Assembly: GCA_026770025.1 (NCBI GenBank)
Contig: JAMXDE010000062.1
Coordinates: forward strand, 124,001-188,000
Reading direction: 5' to 3'
Source: Craspedostauros australis
Taxonomy: Eukaryota; Bacillariophyta; Bacillariophyceae; Mastogloiales; Achnanthaceae
Length of the DNA: 64,000 nucleotides
Shown piece by piece: positions 11,384 to 23,900 of the stretch (positions are counted from its first letter, which is position 1; every line of letters starts with the position of its first letter). A program made the translations under genes and the position numbers. The notes beneath the pieces are model-generated. The model did no database searches. It was not told the DNA's origin and saw nothing but the letters and a program-made list of their open reading frames with translations.

Positions 11384-13708
11384 TTACACGTGGACGGAGT
11401 CCTCGTCTCCTTCCTTCACCTGCGAGTCGTCTGCATTCTTGTCAGACCCACCGTCGCCCTCCGAGCTCTCCCCACCAGATTTGACTGTTGTTCCAGTCAC
11501 ACCAGCGGCTGAGGCATTGGCTTGGGAGAAACGATGGGAGATTCGGCGGGACACGCGTTCAACCATCAACGAGCGATCGTTGCAGGCTGCATCGTATTCC
11601 TCGTGGCACTGCGAGCGGGGAAAGAGAGTAAGTCGTGGCAGGCTGCATGTCATAGGGAGCATCGGAGATGCATCGATGAGAGCCGAATGGATGTGCGCAC
11701 ACACGCAGACACGCATCCAATGAAGCAAGAAAGCAGGGAGTTCATTTGTGAGACGACGAGTACGTATGGTATGCTGCCAAATGATGTAAAGTAGAGTACT
11801 CTGCATGACTCACACGACATGTATCAGTCGGCGCAACACCACACCACACCACACCACACCACACCATATCGAACTCACCTGACCCATGAAGGCACAAAAC
11901 TCCAAAAAGTCAACGGAACCGTTGCCATCCGCATCCATGACTGCCCACAAGGCTTCAAAGTCGCGGCGGTTGGTCTCAACTGCCTTGCCAGAGCTCAAGA
12001 ACTCCCACATGCCTTCCTTCGTGATGTTGCCGTCGGCGTTGGAGGACTTGGTATCGATGGCTTGGAACTCCTTTGCCAATGCGGCAGCGTCCATGCGCTT
12101 GGCTGGGAGGTTGATGCTCATGGTCTGTGCAACACGTGTGGCGAAGACTGCGCGGTATCGCTTGGCCTGCTGCTTATTGTACCTGCTGACCAAAGCAGCG
12201 ACCACGATGAGAAAGAGAAGGACGCTGCCAATGGTGAAGCCGGCGATGACGCCTGCCTTGACCGGAGTGGTTGGCTCATGGTATGGGTTGGTGGCGCAAT
12301 TTGGATCGTACTGGAGGAGCAGGGAATGGAGAAGAGGAGGTGATGAATAATGTGTGTAAAATAGAGCGGCGTTCGCATGAAGCAAGTCGAAAAGGGTATT
12401 GGTAAGGGCAAGAACAAACATGGTGCAATGGCACATCGAAGAGATTATCTCCACACATCGTCTTTGCTCCACACCTAGCACGCTTCCCATGATTCCTTAC
12501 CTCACACCACTGCTCCTCAGTCGGAAATGTACCGGATGCAGATGGGCCGGTCATGGGCATCGGGGGACGCGCTTGCACTGGGACAGATGAAGTTTCGTAC
12601 GCAGCCTTGATCTGATCGACGAACTCTTGCTCCCCCACACGCTTCTGGTGACAGGCTTGAAAATAGACAAGCTTGGAGTTGTTGTAGAATGAGATCACCT
12701 CGCGTGCGTTGCTGCATTTGGCATCCAGACAAGTAATCACGCTGACGACGAGCGTTCCAGGAGCTGCGGCGCCTTGTGTAATGACCGTGTTGTTTCCAAT
12801 CGAGTGGGTGGTGGTGGTCTCTCGCTTCCCCTCGAACCCCTCGGAAAGTTCGCGACTCTGTGTGAATGGCAACGTGACGATTGTTCCATCAAGCTCGAAG
12901 GTTGAGGTGCCGTAGATGTCCACCGCTTGGGCAACACCTGGGTTGGAGCTTTCGGGTGCTGGTTCGAAGATTCGGTAGCGATGATTGAAGGTCCTAGTGC
13001 CGTCAACGGTGTAGTTATTGAAGACCTTATAAGGAAAAGAGTGAAGGGCGAGTGGGTCAACCCCAGGAGCGAGTGCTCTGCGGGCTTCCATCGGTTGTCC
13101 ATCGGGTCTGTACACGAACATGTCGCACATGTAGTATCCGGTGAAGAGAGCCTAAAGGCGATAATTGTAATGTAGCATAATAGATAGGAAGGCAGGAAGG
13201 AAGACAGGATAGCATTGTGAGCAATATTAGGTGGGATAGATCATAATTCTCCACAGGAAGACTGTGTCGTACCAAGTGAAAGAGATCGATATGATGCACA
13301 AGTGGAGGATTCCCCGATCACCAAAACCCCCATCCTTCAACGGCAGATGCACACTGCATGCGCATGGCCTATCCCTGAAAGCTCTCTATTGTGCGGTGTG
13401 CAGTACCCACTAGCACCAGAGTACACTGTCATCGTGGACTGCGCCATACCACGCAAGTGTCGCGACATGTATGTTTGTGGCCGAGGCTACCAATCACAAC
13501 GCTAGCGAAGGAACAAGTGGGGACGCACCTTGACCTTGTTCTGTTCAATGATATCGTAGTTGACGTCCGACTTGTAGCGGTTGTCGGACTCGGAGAGACA
13601 TGGCTCGCGCCACGGATCGCCGCACTTGCCGTGGTCGGCCAAGGCCTTTGCGCCCATGCTCAAGACGAGCGCAAACACCTGAAGGAGGTTGGTTTGGGAG
13701 ATTTTCAT
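11384..13708 (-). CDS. Type I membrane protein with cytosolic EF-hand, copy B (complete)
   Basis: Four exons, all joined in phase 0: 13708-13529, 13151-12501, 12310-11879 and 11608-11384, giving 495 aa; every intron is GT-AG. It has a signal peptide at residues 1-24, a Cys-containing ectodomain (GKCGDPWREPC; CLDAKCSNARE), and a single membrane span near 295-319 (AGVIAGFTIGSVLLFLIVV). A cytosolic tail follows, with one canonical EF-hand loop, DADGNGSVDFLE at about 403-414, and a degenerate preceding one (DTKSSNADGNITKE). The last exon is an acidic Ser/Gly-rich tail. The layout suggests a surface or endomembrane protein whose inner part senses calcium. The ectodomain matches no family I know. 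The start is the first ATG before the hydrophobic signal and equals that of copy A. The two copies arose by local duplication. Confidence 0.85.
11835..11867. repeat. CACAC pentanucleotide microsatellite in intron 3 of copy B
   Basis: About six units of CCACA lie just inside the donor of intron 3 (GTGAGT at 11878). A simple repeat only; no function claimed. Confidence 0.8.
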
Positions 13709-15481
13709 GATGCTCGTTTGAGTTGAGCGGTGTTTTTGAAATGGTGTGGTTGGATTGTGCAAGGCGAAGGTTGTCGACTTGGATCTTTCGAGAAATTGTG
13801 AGAAGGAATTGTATTTTCCGAATGAGAGGTGTTCTGGCTCTCGTCTCATCGTTTCACCGCTTCATTGTTTCATTGCTTCGTCTCTGCACATTCGGACTCG
13901 TACTCGTACCTGCGCTCGGACATGCATGAGTGTGTATGAAGATGCACGTCGGAGCACACGCGGAATACAGATGCAACACAAACCCTGATGCCACCACGTC
14001 GTCATTCGTCTCTGTTTCTTGCAGTTGTATCTTCCTTCGTCTCGTCTCGTCACGTCTCGTTCCCCTCATTCTGCCTCGTTGCATCGCACGAGAATATCGA
14101 GGTTGATTCCGCCACCTCCCTCCCCCTCACTTGTGTTGGCGGGGCGAAGGATGAAGATGAAGCTGCGATGACATCCGTAGTGTGATGGTACGACGACGCA
14201 TGCGGTAATCTTGTGTGGGACGTGCTGCCTCTCTCCGGAGCGAAGCGAAATCCCACCAACCATGATACTGAAATACAATCGCCACACTGATTGCAGCACC
14301 CATGAGAAAAAAGCGCGGAACAAATGCTTCATGTCATCCCACCACATAAATCTCAACCACATCCAAGAAGACGGGCCTTCCCTGCCTTCTGGTGGGCGTA
14401 GCATCGTCTCATGAATCGCTCGATTGTATGTCTGTGATGCTGGAAGTTGGTATTGTATAATAGATGGCATAGCGGCGTGTTGGAACAACCGTCCTGATGC
14501 CCCCGGGCCTCTTGGTGGTGTGGTACGAGCTGCGCTCATGATACGACTGGCTTGTATAATAGTAGAGTAGAATAGAATAGGAGTTGGTGGAACTTGTCCG
14601 AGCCAACTCAGGGCGAACGTTTGCGCCACCAACTCATGAGAGGAGTTCTTCTTCGCCTCTCGTGGATGGTGCCGATGCGGTGCTGCCATGTTCGGGCTCC
14701 TCTCTTGTGTCCCATGCCATTGGTCGAACCATGCGTCGGAGGCATCTCTGGTCCAGCATGGATGATGTGGAGGGAGGTGTCGGTGGTCGAAAAGATGTGG
14801 GACCACACAAAGATTCGAGCCGCCACACTGTAACATTGCTGTCGCAAAGAAACGAAGCGAAACAACTGTCGGCGGACGTACGGCTTCGTCATCACATCCT
14901 GGTGCGTGCTCTGGCTGCGAATGCTGGCTAGAGATCGTACCACATCCGACCCTGGTGCGCTCCCACCACTCGCACCAATTTTTACATGTTCTTGGTGAGC
15001 GAGAGGCAGATCATTCTGCGTTGCGCCACTCTCATACTCCTGTTTCTCTCTCTCTCTCTCTCTCTATTGTACCATAGAAAGAGAGGCAGAGAAGTGCAAT
15101 ACTGCAATCGCACTTGCGGTCAATCGACCAAGAGGCGGACGAGGGTCAAAGGTAGAGCACCATGTCACACCACGCTGCATCATCTGGACGCGCATAATCG
15201 TCACTATTCTTAACTTAGCACGGGAGGGTCCACCCGCGGCCTTGACAAATGGGAGCACCGTGCGACGCTGCACAGAGCACGCATGATATGTTCGCATCCT
15301 GCTTGCAATCCCATTGCCGGTTCCAGTCTCCCTCTCTTCACTCTTAACACTACTGACATTGGCCATGCACCATTCAACTGGAATCCGTCACCCGCCCATT
15401 CAAACATTCACAAGCTTAGCACTACCGCTAATGCTGTGTCCTGTCCTGTCCCACCCCAGCGCAACACGACATGTTGGACCC
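13709..15481. other. Intergenic region upstream of copy B
   Basis: Holds the copy B promoter and 5' leader, a duplicated block (14307-14440) matching the region upstream of copy A, and a (TC)n tract at about 15045-15066. The minus frame 14066-14836 is open for 256 codons but has no domain and no counterpart that stays open upstream of copy A, so it is not called a gene. Confidence 0.6.
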
Positions 15482-17945
15482 TCAGAAGTATGACGTGAAG
15501 TTCGTGCAGCATTCGTTGGGAGAATGCGCGTTGTGTGTGCTCGGTGCCAGGTTGGTTGCGTTGGTATTGAGCTCTGCGAAGGTGCTCGCATTGGTGATGT
15601 GCTGGTGGGGCAGATCGTGGATGTCGCGATCTTCTGCGGATTCGGGTTCGTCGTGATCGTCCACGACGGTCGGCTGTGTCTTCCGGGCCTTCTTCGCGCC
15701 ATGCTTGGGCTTGGAGGCGGCAGGTTCCGATTGATTTTCCGCCTTGCTTTGATTGTAGGCCGTTTTGGATCGATTCAACAAATCGTAGATTTTGTTCCTC
15801 GCCCTGTCGAGGGTGCACTCGACCCAGCCGGATGCACCCTCGGAAGGCCGATCGACGAATCGCATGGAACGTTCAGAGAACTCAATGAGCAGGCTGATGA
15901 ACAGGACCTCCTTCTTGACTTTATCTTTCTCGTACTTGATGAAGTCAGGGAGCTTTGCCAAGACCACCTCCCGGAATATTTTGGAGCCTGGGTGATTCTG
16001 GGCGGGCTTGCCTCTGTCGCATCTGATGTCCGTGTCCGGGCATTCCGCAGTGATGCGAGTTTTGCCGTTGAACTCCAGCTCCCGTTGCTTCTGCGAGGCG
16101 ATCCAGACCTTGAGATACCTAGTATCGGGCTCCAATTTGTCGGGCTTGAGAGGGAGGACGGCGACAGGGATACCATGACCGAGGAGCCGAGCACGACATT
16201 CCAGGTCACTCCCTTTTGTGATGCAGAACGAAGGAGGCATAAAGAGACACGAAACAGTGCGGTTTTGCGTCGTATCGTATTGTATCCGCACCAGCGGCAA
16301 CGTGATGGAAGGAAATAATGAGTGGAACATTGCATTGGTGATGTGACGAGCTGTGGCACGCGGTTGAGAGCAACGTCGTGTGGGAATTCAAGCTGAAGCT
16401 GAAGCTCACGCTTGAAATCGTGTTGCGTGCCACTCAGCACGCACGCCGATACATAGGCATGGATGCAGACACAGCGAATGAAAGTATCAACGGGATGGGG
16501 GTGGGCGAAGGACGAGGAACAACAGACTTACCATAGCACGCCCGCAAACGGGACCTCGCCGAGATAGCAAGCCCCTTGGAGATGAGATTGACGATGGGCT
16601 TGAGGACTGGATTGTTGTAGCAGTAGTGGAAGCCCGTGATTCGTACTGGCGCGCAGTTGGCGACCGCGCAACCTCCCATCCAGACGTCGAACTCGTCCCT
16701 GTCACCTTTCGGCTTGAAGTCCAGTCCGTAGCCCACGTAGACGATTCCTTTCTTCTGGGACTCGATATCATCTTCGATGATGGCCATTACGTAGTACCAG
16801 ATGAGGCGGCACTGCGAGAAGTTGAATGGTGTGATATGGTGTGGCGTGATGCCATGGGATCATACGGTTGGAAGCAAAGAGAGTTGCGACCGTGGCGCCA
16901 CATGGGAGAGCAAAGATGTCACGGTGACGGGGGAAGGAACGATGGCATGGGTAGATGTTGGAGTGAGAACGATGTACTCTACCGGCAGCAAAGTACGACA
17001 GAGCACACCTGAACACGATGGTGTGGACGAACTTACGTTGAAGAGCCTTGGGTTGTCGGTGCGGAAGTACTTGCGGTGGTCCTTCTCGCAAGCGAACATG
17101 ACCACACGTCCCGACATGTCTCGCAGCGGCAGAACCTGGATGGTGCCCGCTTGCGCAAAGACGTCCTGTTCCTCCTTTGTGAGATCTTCCAGGGTGATGC
17201 GCTTCGTGAGCTTGTCCTTTCCAAAGAGAGTGAGCTTTTGGTCGAAGTGACGCATGATGCGCTTGGCCGTGTTGTGGGCGTTGAAGCATTCTGACCTGAG
17301 GAACATGAGCAGGAACTTGTAGTTGGTGACGAATTGCTCATTCTGCTCAACAGCCATGTCGTAGGCTGGCGTCTTGGACTTTTTGATGGCTTTGTTGAGC
17401 TCCACGATCTTCCCTGCCACAAAGTCTCGGGTCTCCTCCACCACCTTTGCAACACCGTTGATGTCTTCGTAGGCATTGTTGCGCTGATCGATGGAGAGGT
17501 TTTTGATGGCGCTCGTGATGGTGTCATCGAAATCAGGGAGATCATTGAAGGGCGACTGGGTGGCCTCGTGAGGTCTCATGGTTGTGAGGCTGGCGATGGT
17601 CTCCTCTGTCCAGCGGGGGAGGGGCAGCAATTCGGAGATGAAAGGGGACAGAACACCTGGAGCAGTCACCAGCTGTGCGTATGGGTTCGGAATGTGGTCC
17701 TGTTGCAACTGTTGTTGCTGCTGCTGCTGCTGCCCGAGGTACCAGTTACCGGGGTGGCCGCAGATGTCGTTCGAGCTACTGTACTCGTAGTTGTTCTGGT
17801 AGTTGTTCTGGTAGTTGCTCTGGTAGTTGTCGGAGGGGTGGCTGTGCTGATGTTGTTGATGCTGTTGATTCTGCTGATGGAACACAAGTCTGTTTCGACC
17901 AGAGGAGTATCTTCCGCCTGTTTGTTGTTGTTGGTGTTGTTGCAT
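15482..17945 (-). CDS. CRAL-TRIO (Sec14)-like lipid-binding protein, paralogue 1
   Basis: Three exons, 17945-17037, 16811-16532 and 16212-15482 (intron phases 0 and 1), give 639 aa. Residues 1-90 are Gln/Asn/His-rich low complexity (MQQHQQQQ, QQQQQQQQ). About 140-300 is a helical region with NYKFLLMFLRSECFNAHNTA, like a CRAL-TRIO N-terminal domain (LLRFLRA.KFD..KA). The next two exons give a Sec14-like core (GIVYVGYGLDF; PVRITGFHYCYNNPVLKPIV; ARSRLRACYG) and a Lys-rich, Asn-rich tail. Such proteins bind phospholipids or other lipids in a hydrophobic pocket; the ligand here is unknown. It lies 1.2 kb from a paralogue in the same orientation with identical intron phases, so the pair arose by tandem duplication. 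The family call is from residue patterns and is moderately sure. Confidence 0.8.
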
Positions 17946-19182
17946 TGTGGTCCTTGATGTTTGCCGAGGCAGTCGAGATCCTCCCTGCCCCTTGATGTGT
18001 CAACAATCGCCAGAAGGCGGTGGCTACGCGGACAAATGGGTACGGCACGTGAGGGTGCGATCAACGAGGACTCGTACGAGCAACTTGGATGCTTGATCGC
18101 GTAGAATGCGCAGTTTCTCGCTACCGTGTCTGTCGATTGGGCCTTCGCTGGTGCTCGTCTTCGTGCTTGTGCCTGGACTCTTGATGGACAGGCAGACTAT
18201 CGCGGAGCACGAGTTCCGACGACGGTGCTTGGTTTCGATTCTTCCTATCAGGAGCAGTTTGGACAGTCTTGCTTCTTTGATCCCGACAGGTTGGTTCGTT
18301 GGTTGGTCCTGAAGGCCAGGAGCGTGTTGAGGCGGGTTTGGAGGGGACAGCTGTCTTATTGGCTCTGTCTGTGTTATCGCAAGAACTCTTTGCTCTCGCT
18401 GTTGATCGTATCAGCTTCGTGCGGGTATGAATGTTGTGTGTGTGGATGTGTGGATGTGTGGATGTCGTTCCTTCCTGTGGATGTATCCGAATGTCTTCCT
18501 TGGTTGTTGCGTTTCTGTTGATCCTTTGTCTCTCTTTGTGGCTTTTGTTGTTCCTGCTGTGCTGTTGGTTCCGTCTCCCTCCGCTCTCGCCGCTCCCTTG
18601 TCTGCCCATTCCTCTCCTTGGATGCTGATTGCGTGTTTGTTCGTAGCGTTCGGAGCGACGTTGTCGTCTCTGCTTCCAAGAATTCGTTCGCCGCCACCAT
18701 TCTCTGCTGTGCCACGCAATCTCGAGTCGCTCCCAACAAGCGTTCTCAATGATGTCCACTCACGGGGCACCTGGTATTATTCCTACGACAATCCGTGCTA
18801 CGTAGAAAATATACTAGCATACACATAGCTGTTTTTCGGAATTGACATGTCTGCGACATCATTTTGTGACGCGAATGAGAACAATCACCAACTCGTTTAA
18901 TCAGTCCAGTGAATCATACGACATCACAATAGGAGATCGCCACGAAACTGCGTTCGGGAAGAACGCGCCGGCGCCTCCACTTGTTGTCAGCGCCCAAGAT
19001 CCACAGACACAACGAATCATCCACAAGCGCAGGAGCGTGGGAGGCGCAGCAACACTGGTCCACGATCGACGGTAGTTGCTGCACGCTGACTCTCGTTGCC
19101 GCAACGGCTTGCCTTTGTCACTTTTGATGCGACTTACAGCTCGCCGGAGCCATTGGATTACTCTATTACGTTGACAACGTTG
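17946..19182. other. Intergenic region between the CRAL-TRIO-like paralogues
   Basis: Promoter side of paralogue 1 and 3' flank of paralogue 2. Contains a GTGTGTGGATGTGTGG-type run near 18437-18465. The frames at 18121-18770 on both strands are repeat-like or basic low complexity without domains; no gene supported. Confidence 0.6.
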
Positions 19183-21353
19183 TCAAGAGGATGAAAAACA
19201 ACGGCAACCGCATCCATTCCGTTCGGCGTACGGATTGCGCTCGAGGTTGGTGGCAGTGCTCGATCCGGCGTTGACGTGAATGTTGACGTCGGTCTCCACA
19301 GGTGGATCAAGCACCGCGCGACGCCTTGTGCCCTCTTGCACCGCATGTGGCTGCTTTCGTCGCTTGGTGGCGAGCCGCCTCAGACTGTTGCAGATCTTGC
19401 TGCGCACAGCCGCAGGTCTCGCCAGCCGCCAAAACCCATCCTCGGCTTCGTCCCGTTCGAGGAATCTCGTCAACGACGTGGCGCTGGCAACCAAGCCATC
19501 CAAGAATTGTTCTTTGTTACGAGCGTTCATGTATGCCTCAACCCGGCTCTCCACAAACATGCAGTAGCTGTCGTAACCTCCGCGCTGAACGAGATCATTG
19601 CCTGTTACGACCAAAACGTCGTTCATGCTGGGGAACTCTATCAGATCTCTGCAGGATTCAGGATCACTTTCCACGCGTTTGCGCCGCTTGATCCAGGCAT
19701 CGATGTGAGCGGCTTTGACTTTGTTGGTGCTCGTGAGAGGGATGCAGTCCGGTGAGATGCCGTACGTCGTCAGATGATATTGGCATTCTACATCTCCGCC
19801 TGTTCATCCCACCCGAGGGCAACGCAATGCGACACGGCATCGGACAGCACAGCGCAGCACAACAGAGTATGTGGATATGACGCGAGTCGGGAAGCGAAAG
19901 GCATGGCAAGACAGAGAGAAGAGAAAGCATTATGCTCGAAATGGCATGTTAGTCCGACGCTTGCTTGTTCGACGCTTGTCCGCACAAACAACTGAACACG
20001 AGACAATACACACGAGTACGCACCGTACTCGTACATGTACAGACTCACACAAATGCGTACTCCACAAGATTCCGGTCGCACTCACCGACAAACAATCTCA
20101 TTCGACTGAGTATCTTTCTATCCATCCCGAAAGCCATCAATTGAATGATGGGTTGCACGGCCAGCTTGTCCATGCAGTAATGGAAAGCACCCACTCTGAC
20201 CGGAAGCGCAATCCCGATCCGAGTGTGGAGCCAGAAGAATTCTCTTATGCCATCTGCCACTTCCAGCCCCAATGCGTACGCAATGAACACCAGTCCTTTC
20301 TTTTGCGTCTCCTCATCATCTGCAACCAGCGACATGGCGAAGTACCAAAACACCCGACCCTGTGGTTCAGGAAAACTTGTCGATCGTGTATAGATGCCGC
20401 GCATAGAATCGACGCAAGAGAACAAAAGAGGAAGTCAAATCGACAATTGCTGGGTGAGTCGGTCATCCAATGCACCCCAAGCTGCTTCAAGCAACGCAAG
20501 GCATTCCCAGTGCGAGACATCCATTCAACTCCACCAGCACCATGAAGCATCTTCCACCCTTTCAAGCTGCAAGAACAGCATTGCTGCACTGCAGCACTGC
20601 GACCCCATGCAATTGCTGGTGAGGCGTGACTACGCAAAGCGAGGCTGGACTGGGCTGGACTGGACTGGGCCAAGATGAGCCAATGAACGAGCAACCAGAA
20701 CGCAGATCACTTACATCGAGATATGCGTCGTCAGGATCGTTCTGTATGTGCTCCTGATGGTCCTTATCGATCGAAACAACGATCAATCGCCCCGCTCTAT
20801 CCCGGTACGGACAGGCCTGCATGCTTTTGATCGTGTGCAACGCCTTCACCCCGGACGGGCCAAAATCGCTCATGGTGATCCTCGTCGTCAACTTGTCCTC
20901 ACCCCAAATCGACAGCTTGACTTCGAGGAACTGCACCATCCGAGCAGCAGCCTTTGCTGCATCAAAGCAGTCGGCACGCAGGAACATAAGGCAGAAATCG
21001 TGATCTGTCACGTAGTCTTGATTCTGTTTCCATGCCAAGTCAAAGGCGGGCTTCACGCTGATCCCGTGCAGACATTCCTTCAATTGGGATACACTGCGAA
21101 CGATGAGATCATCGGTTTCGTGGACAATCTCTGCAACACCGTGGATCTCCTCGTAAGCTTTGTCCCGCTCGTTGGTTGACATGTCCTTCATCGCATCCGA
21201 TAACATCTTGTCGACGCCTGGGATATCCTCAGGAAGGGATCCAGCATGCGAAGAGTTGTTGTTGCCGTTGATGCTGGTCCTGTCTGCTCCGATGCCTGCA
21301 TTGGTAGCGACCGAGTTGCGGAGATACCTGTCTCGCGGAGGCTGCGACGACAT
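19183..21353 (-). CDS. CRAL-TRIO (Sec14)-like lipid-binding protein, paralogue 2
   Basis: Exons 21353-20715, 20359-20086 and 19793-19183 (phases 0 and 1, as in paralogue 1) give 507 aa. It lacks the Gln-rich leader of paralogue 1. It has HDFCLMFLRADCFDAAKAAA at about 119-138, a CPYRDRAGRLIVV strand, then GLVFIAYALGL, LPVRVGAFHYCMDKLAVQPI and RKILSRMRLF as the Sec14-like core. A segment with YGISPDCIPL and HIDAWIKRRKRVE follows, then a basic tail. The last residues are NGCGCRCFSSS: three Cys spaced by two, a possible S-acylation site that could hold the protein on a membrane. Ligand and process unknown. The third exon begins before the first Met in its frame; the join adds DVECQYHLTT. Confidence 0.8.
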
Positions 21354-21850
21354 CGCGTTTGCTTTTCTTCACCTTCCGGAGAGGGCCAGAAGTAGAGTCG
21401 TTGCGTCGCGTCGTGTTGACCTCAGACATGCAAGCATGGTTTGAGCTCTGGATTATGTGCTCAATCATCCTATGGCAACGGCTCTTTTTCCATCGTTGGT
21501 GTTGCTGTTCCGTGTGGGTACGCTGGCCACTATTTCACAACGGCATTGCTCGCACATGTGTGCGACCTGAAGCGTATGTGCGAGCAGAGTCGAGTGGAGC
21601 AGGTTGTATCTCTACGTGGCTCGCACGCCATGCGACCATGGCAAACAATCATGGTCTTGGTGCATGCGACCAATGGAGACCATCATCGTGGCATCAAAAG
21701 TGACGTTTGTGTTCGGCAAGGAGGGGGCGATGTTGTTCGCACACTGTCGATCCGCCGCCATGGTGCCAATACCAACAATCTACTATGCTATGCGCTCTAC
21801 TTATTGAGAGTAGTTTCATTAAAGTACTTTCTAACTCTGTCTATGTTAGC
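21354..21850. other. Intergenic region, no gene seen
   Basis: Promoter of CRAL-TRIO-like paralogue 2 and 3' flank of the multi-pass membrane gene. Plus-strand frames here (21359-21956) are open only by chance and have no domain. Confidence 0.6.
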
Positions 21851-23381
21851 TCAGCTCGCTTCCGTCGGCTTCGCCTGGTCACCGGAGATGGTAGCCTCTT
21901 TCTCGTTCCAAGCTGCTTCCTCTGACTTTCCCGCGGAGATGTACGAGTACAAGTAGGAGCGCCCAATCCGGACAAACACCTTCAACAAGAAGCTCACCAG
22001 GAAGGCCGAGATGATGACCCAGACAAAGGCATGTGGAACCATCGGCGCAGGAACGAGGTATTGCTCCTGCTCCGCGGAATTGCCCACATCCGAAGCCCCG
22101 AACGTCCAGTTGTGCAAAGAAATGAATTCGTAGGCACGACGAACGATCATGATCGTGAAGAGAGTGGGGTGGTAAGTCTTGCAGAGCATCTGACCAGTCT
22201 CCTTCGAGATCAATCGGCGGCTGTATGCGTAGTACCAAAGGAATCCCCATTGGACGCAGCAAATTACGAAGGCGCATTCGCTCGTAATGTGGTACAGTAA
22301 GAGGAGAGGATACGCAGCGTGCAGGTTGGAGACGGATCCGAATGAAACCAATGACATCGCCAGTCCCAAGAAGTACAATCCGTACACGTAGATCAGCGCG
22401 GGCTTCTTGTAACCCACGCAAAGTTTGTAGATGTACACAACGGCAGCGACCATACCAACGGCAACGGCCGCCGAGAACATGCGATCATCCAGCAGCTGGC
22501 TCGGCAACACCATGGTCGCGCATGGGTAGACGCTGAAGAGAATCATTGCGACAATTCCGCGGCCTTGGTTCGTGCGCTGCATTTCCTGTGGCGTGATGCC
22601 TTTCTGCTTCAATGGGGTGCTAGCAAGTTGCCAATTCTGCCGAAGCGCAGCGTTAGGGATGTTCGCAGAGGAGCATGGAGTAAGTCAGGTAGAGCAGAGT
22701 GGCGTAGCGTGGCGCAGAATTGGTGCGACGTTGAAGAGAGTACACGTTGCGGCATGGATGGGGTGAGCAATCGTTTTGTGTTGGTCGAGGATGGAATTCC
22801 GGCAGAGAGCGGAACGCCAATGATGTTTCTTTGATCGCTCCATCCAATCGCTTGGTTCCGTCCGCGTTCGGCGAATGCACACACAGACACGCTCGCTCTT
22901 CGTGGCGGCAAGTCCTTGTCTGCATCACCTCGTACTCAACTGAGATGCATGCCATACATATTTGTGCTGTTTGCATTGAGCTGTATTGCGTGATACTCAC
23001 CTGCACCTTGTCCCAGAAGAAGATCGCCGTTGTCGATGCTGCCACCAATGTGCAGCCAAAGAAAAACCTCGTGATGAATGGAAGTGCGTTGGAAAGGTCG
23101 CCTTGCACTGGCAAGCGAGTGGCAGAATGTCCGTGGACCATGGCGTCGAAGAAGATGTAGTTGCCCAAGATCAAGGACAGCAGCGAGGACACACCATGGA
23201 TCAAGCCGGCGTACGATCTTAAGTATTTGCGACGAACGCACCCAAGGAAGAGACCATCGTCGGCCTCCACGTTGCTGTCGCCAGCCTTGCTTGCATCTTG
23301 CGAATGCAATGCACTACTGCTGCTGCTGCTGCTGTGATTGCTGATGTCAACAGCAGAGGATTGATCAGGTTCTGCCTTCAT
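21851..23381 (-). CDS. Multi-pass membrane protein of unknown family
   Basis: Exon 1 is 23381-23001 (127 codons, phase 0, donor GTGAGT). Exon 2 most likely starts at 22636 (acceptor CGGCAG) and ends at 21851; an alternative acceptor at 22605 keeps the frame. The product is about 388 aa. The N-terminus is a Ser-rich, acidic cytosolic-type leader, followed by roughly eight hydrophobic spans: two in exon 1 (YAGLIHGVSSLLSLILGN; FFFGCTLVAASTTAIFFW) and about six in exon 2 (for example GMVAAVVYIYKLCV and FVWVIISAFLVSFLLKVF). It ends in an acidic tail. The count of seven to eight spans would fit a receptor, transporter or rhodopsin-like fold, but I see no retinal Lys or other signature. The start is ATG 23381; upstream in-frame sequence is also open. 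Confidence 0.7.
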
Positions 23382-23744
23382 GATTCGTGTGCTTGTTGGG
23401 ATACTCGGATGTGGTGTGTTCTGTGCCTCTCGTTCAACTGCGTTTGAAATGGCGGAGTGCTTGTGTGGTATTGTGTTAATGAATGGTATTGGTGTGGAAC
23501 GTATGGGCGAATCGCGGTACAATCACGTGTATGGTATGCGCACGCGTACTTTGAACTTGTGGCTGCTGGCTCGTATTCTCCTCGTATTGCTTCCAGATGG
23601 TTCTGTTGCTCTGTTCCGATTTATGAAGTGTCCCAACGATGGAGCTACGATGGTTGTGAGTGACGGCGAGGGCACCACAGCTCGCGGCTCATACTCTGCG
23701 CATCAAGCGTGGAGTCCTTCCAATGCTTTGGTGACAGCGCTCCC
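23382..23744. other. Promoter-side intergenic region, no gene seen
   Basis: Lies between the start of the multi-pass membrane gene and the left TA of the 9-kb element. No distinctive sites seen. Confidence 0.6.
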
Positions 23745-23746
23745 TA

Positions 23747-23796
23747 CTAGCTGCACTCAATGTAAAACGGTGTCACGATAACACTAGTTGTGGAGT
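23747..23796 (+). repeat. Left terminal inverted repeat of the 9-kb element
   Basis: Begins right after TA at 23745-23746. Core ACTCAATGTAAAACGGTGTC, inner end ACTAGTTGTGGAGT. Four differences from the right repeat over 50 bases. Confidence 0.85.
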
Positions 23797-23900
23797 TTTG
23801 GCCCCTTGTTGCCACTGGTTTGCTTGCTTTTGGGAGAAACGGCGATTGGATATTTAGAGCTATTTCGTGTTTACTCTCGCTGATCCGTCTTCTACGTCAC

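Noticed and set aside
14066-14836. 256-codon minus frame upstream of copy B
   Set aside because: No domain, and the duplicated region upstream of copy A does not keep it open.
15524-16318. 264-codon plus-strand frame
   Set aside because: Antisense to exon 3 of CRAL-TRIO-like paralogue 1, whose exon joins and paralogue support the minus strand.
18121-18770. Overlapping frames on both strands between the CRAL-TRIO-like genes
   Set aside because: Basic or Leu/Ser-rich low complexity next to GT-rich simple repeats; best read as leader and promoter DNA.
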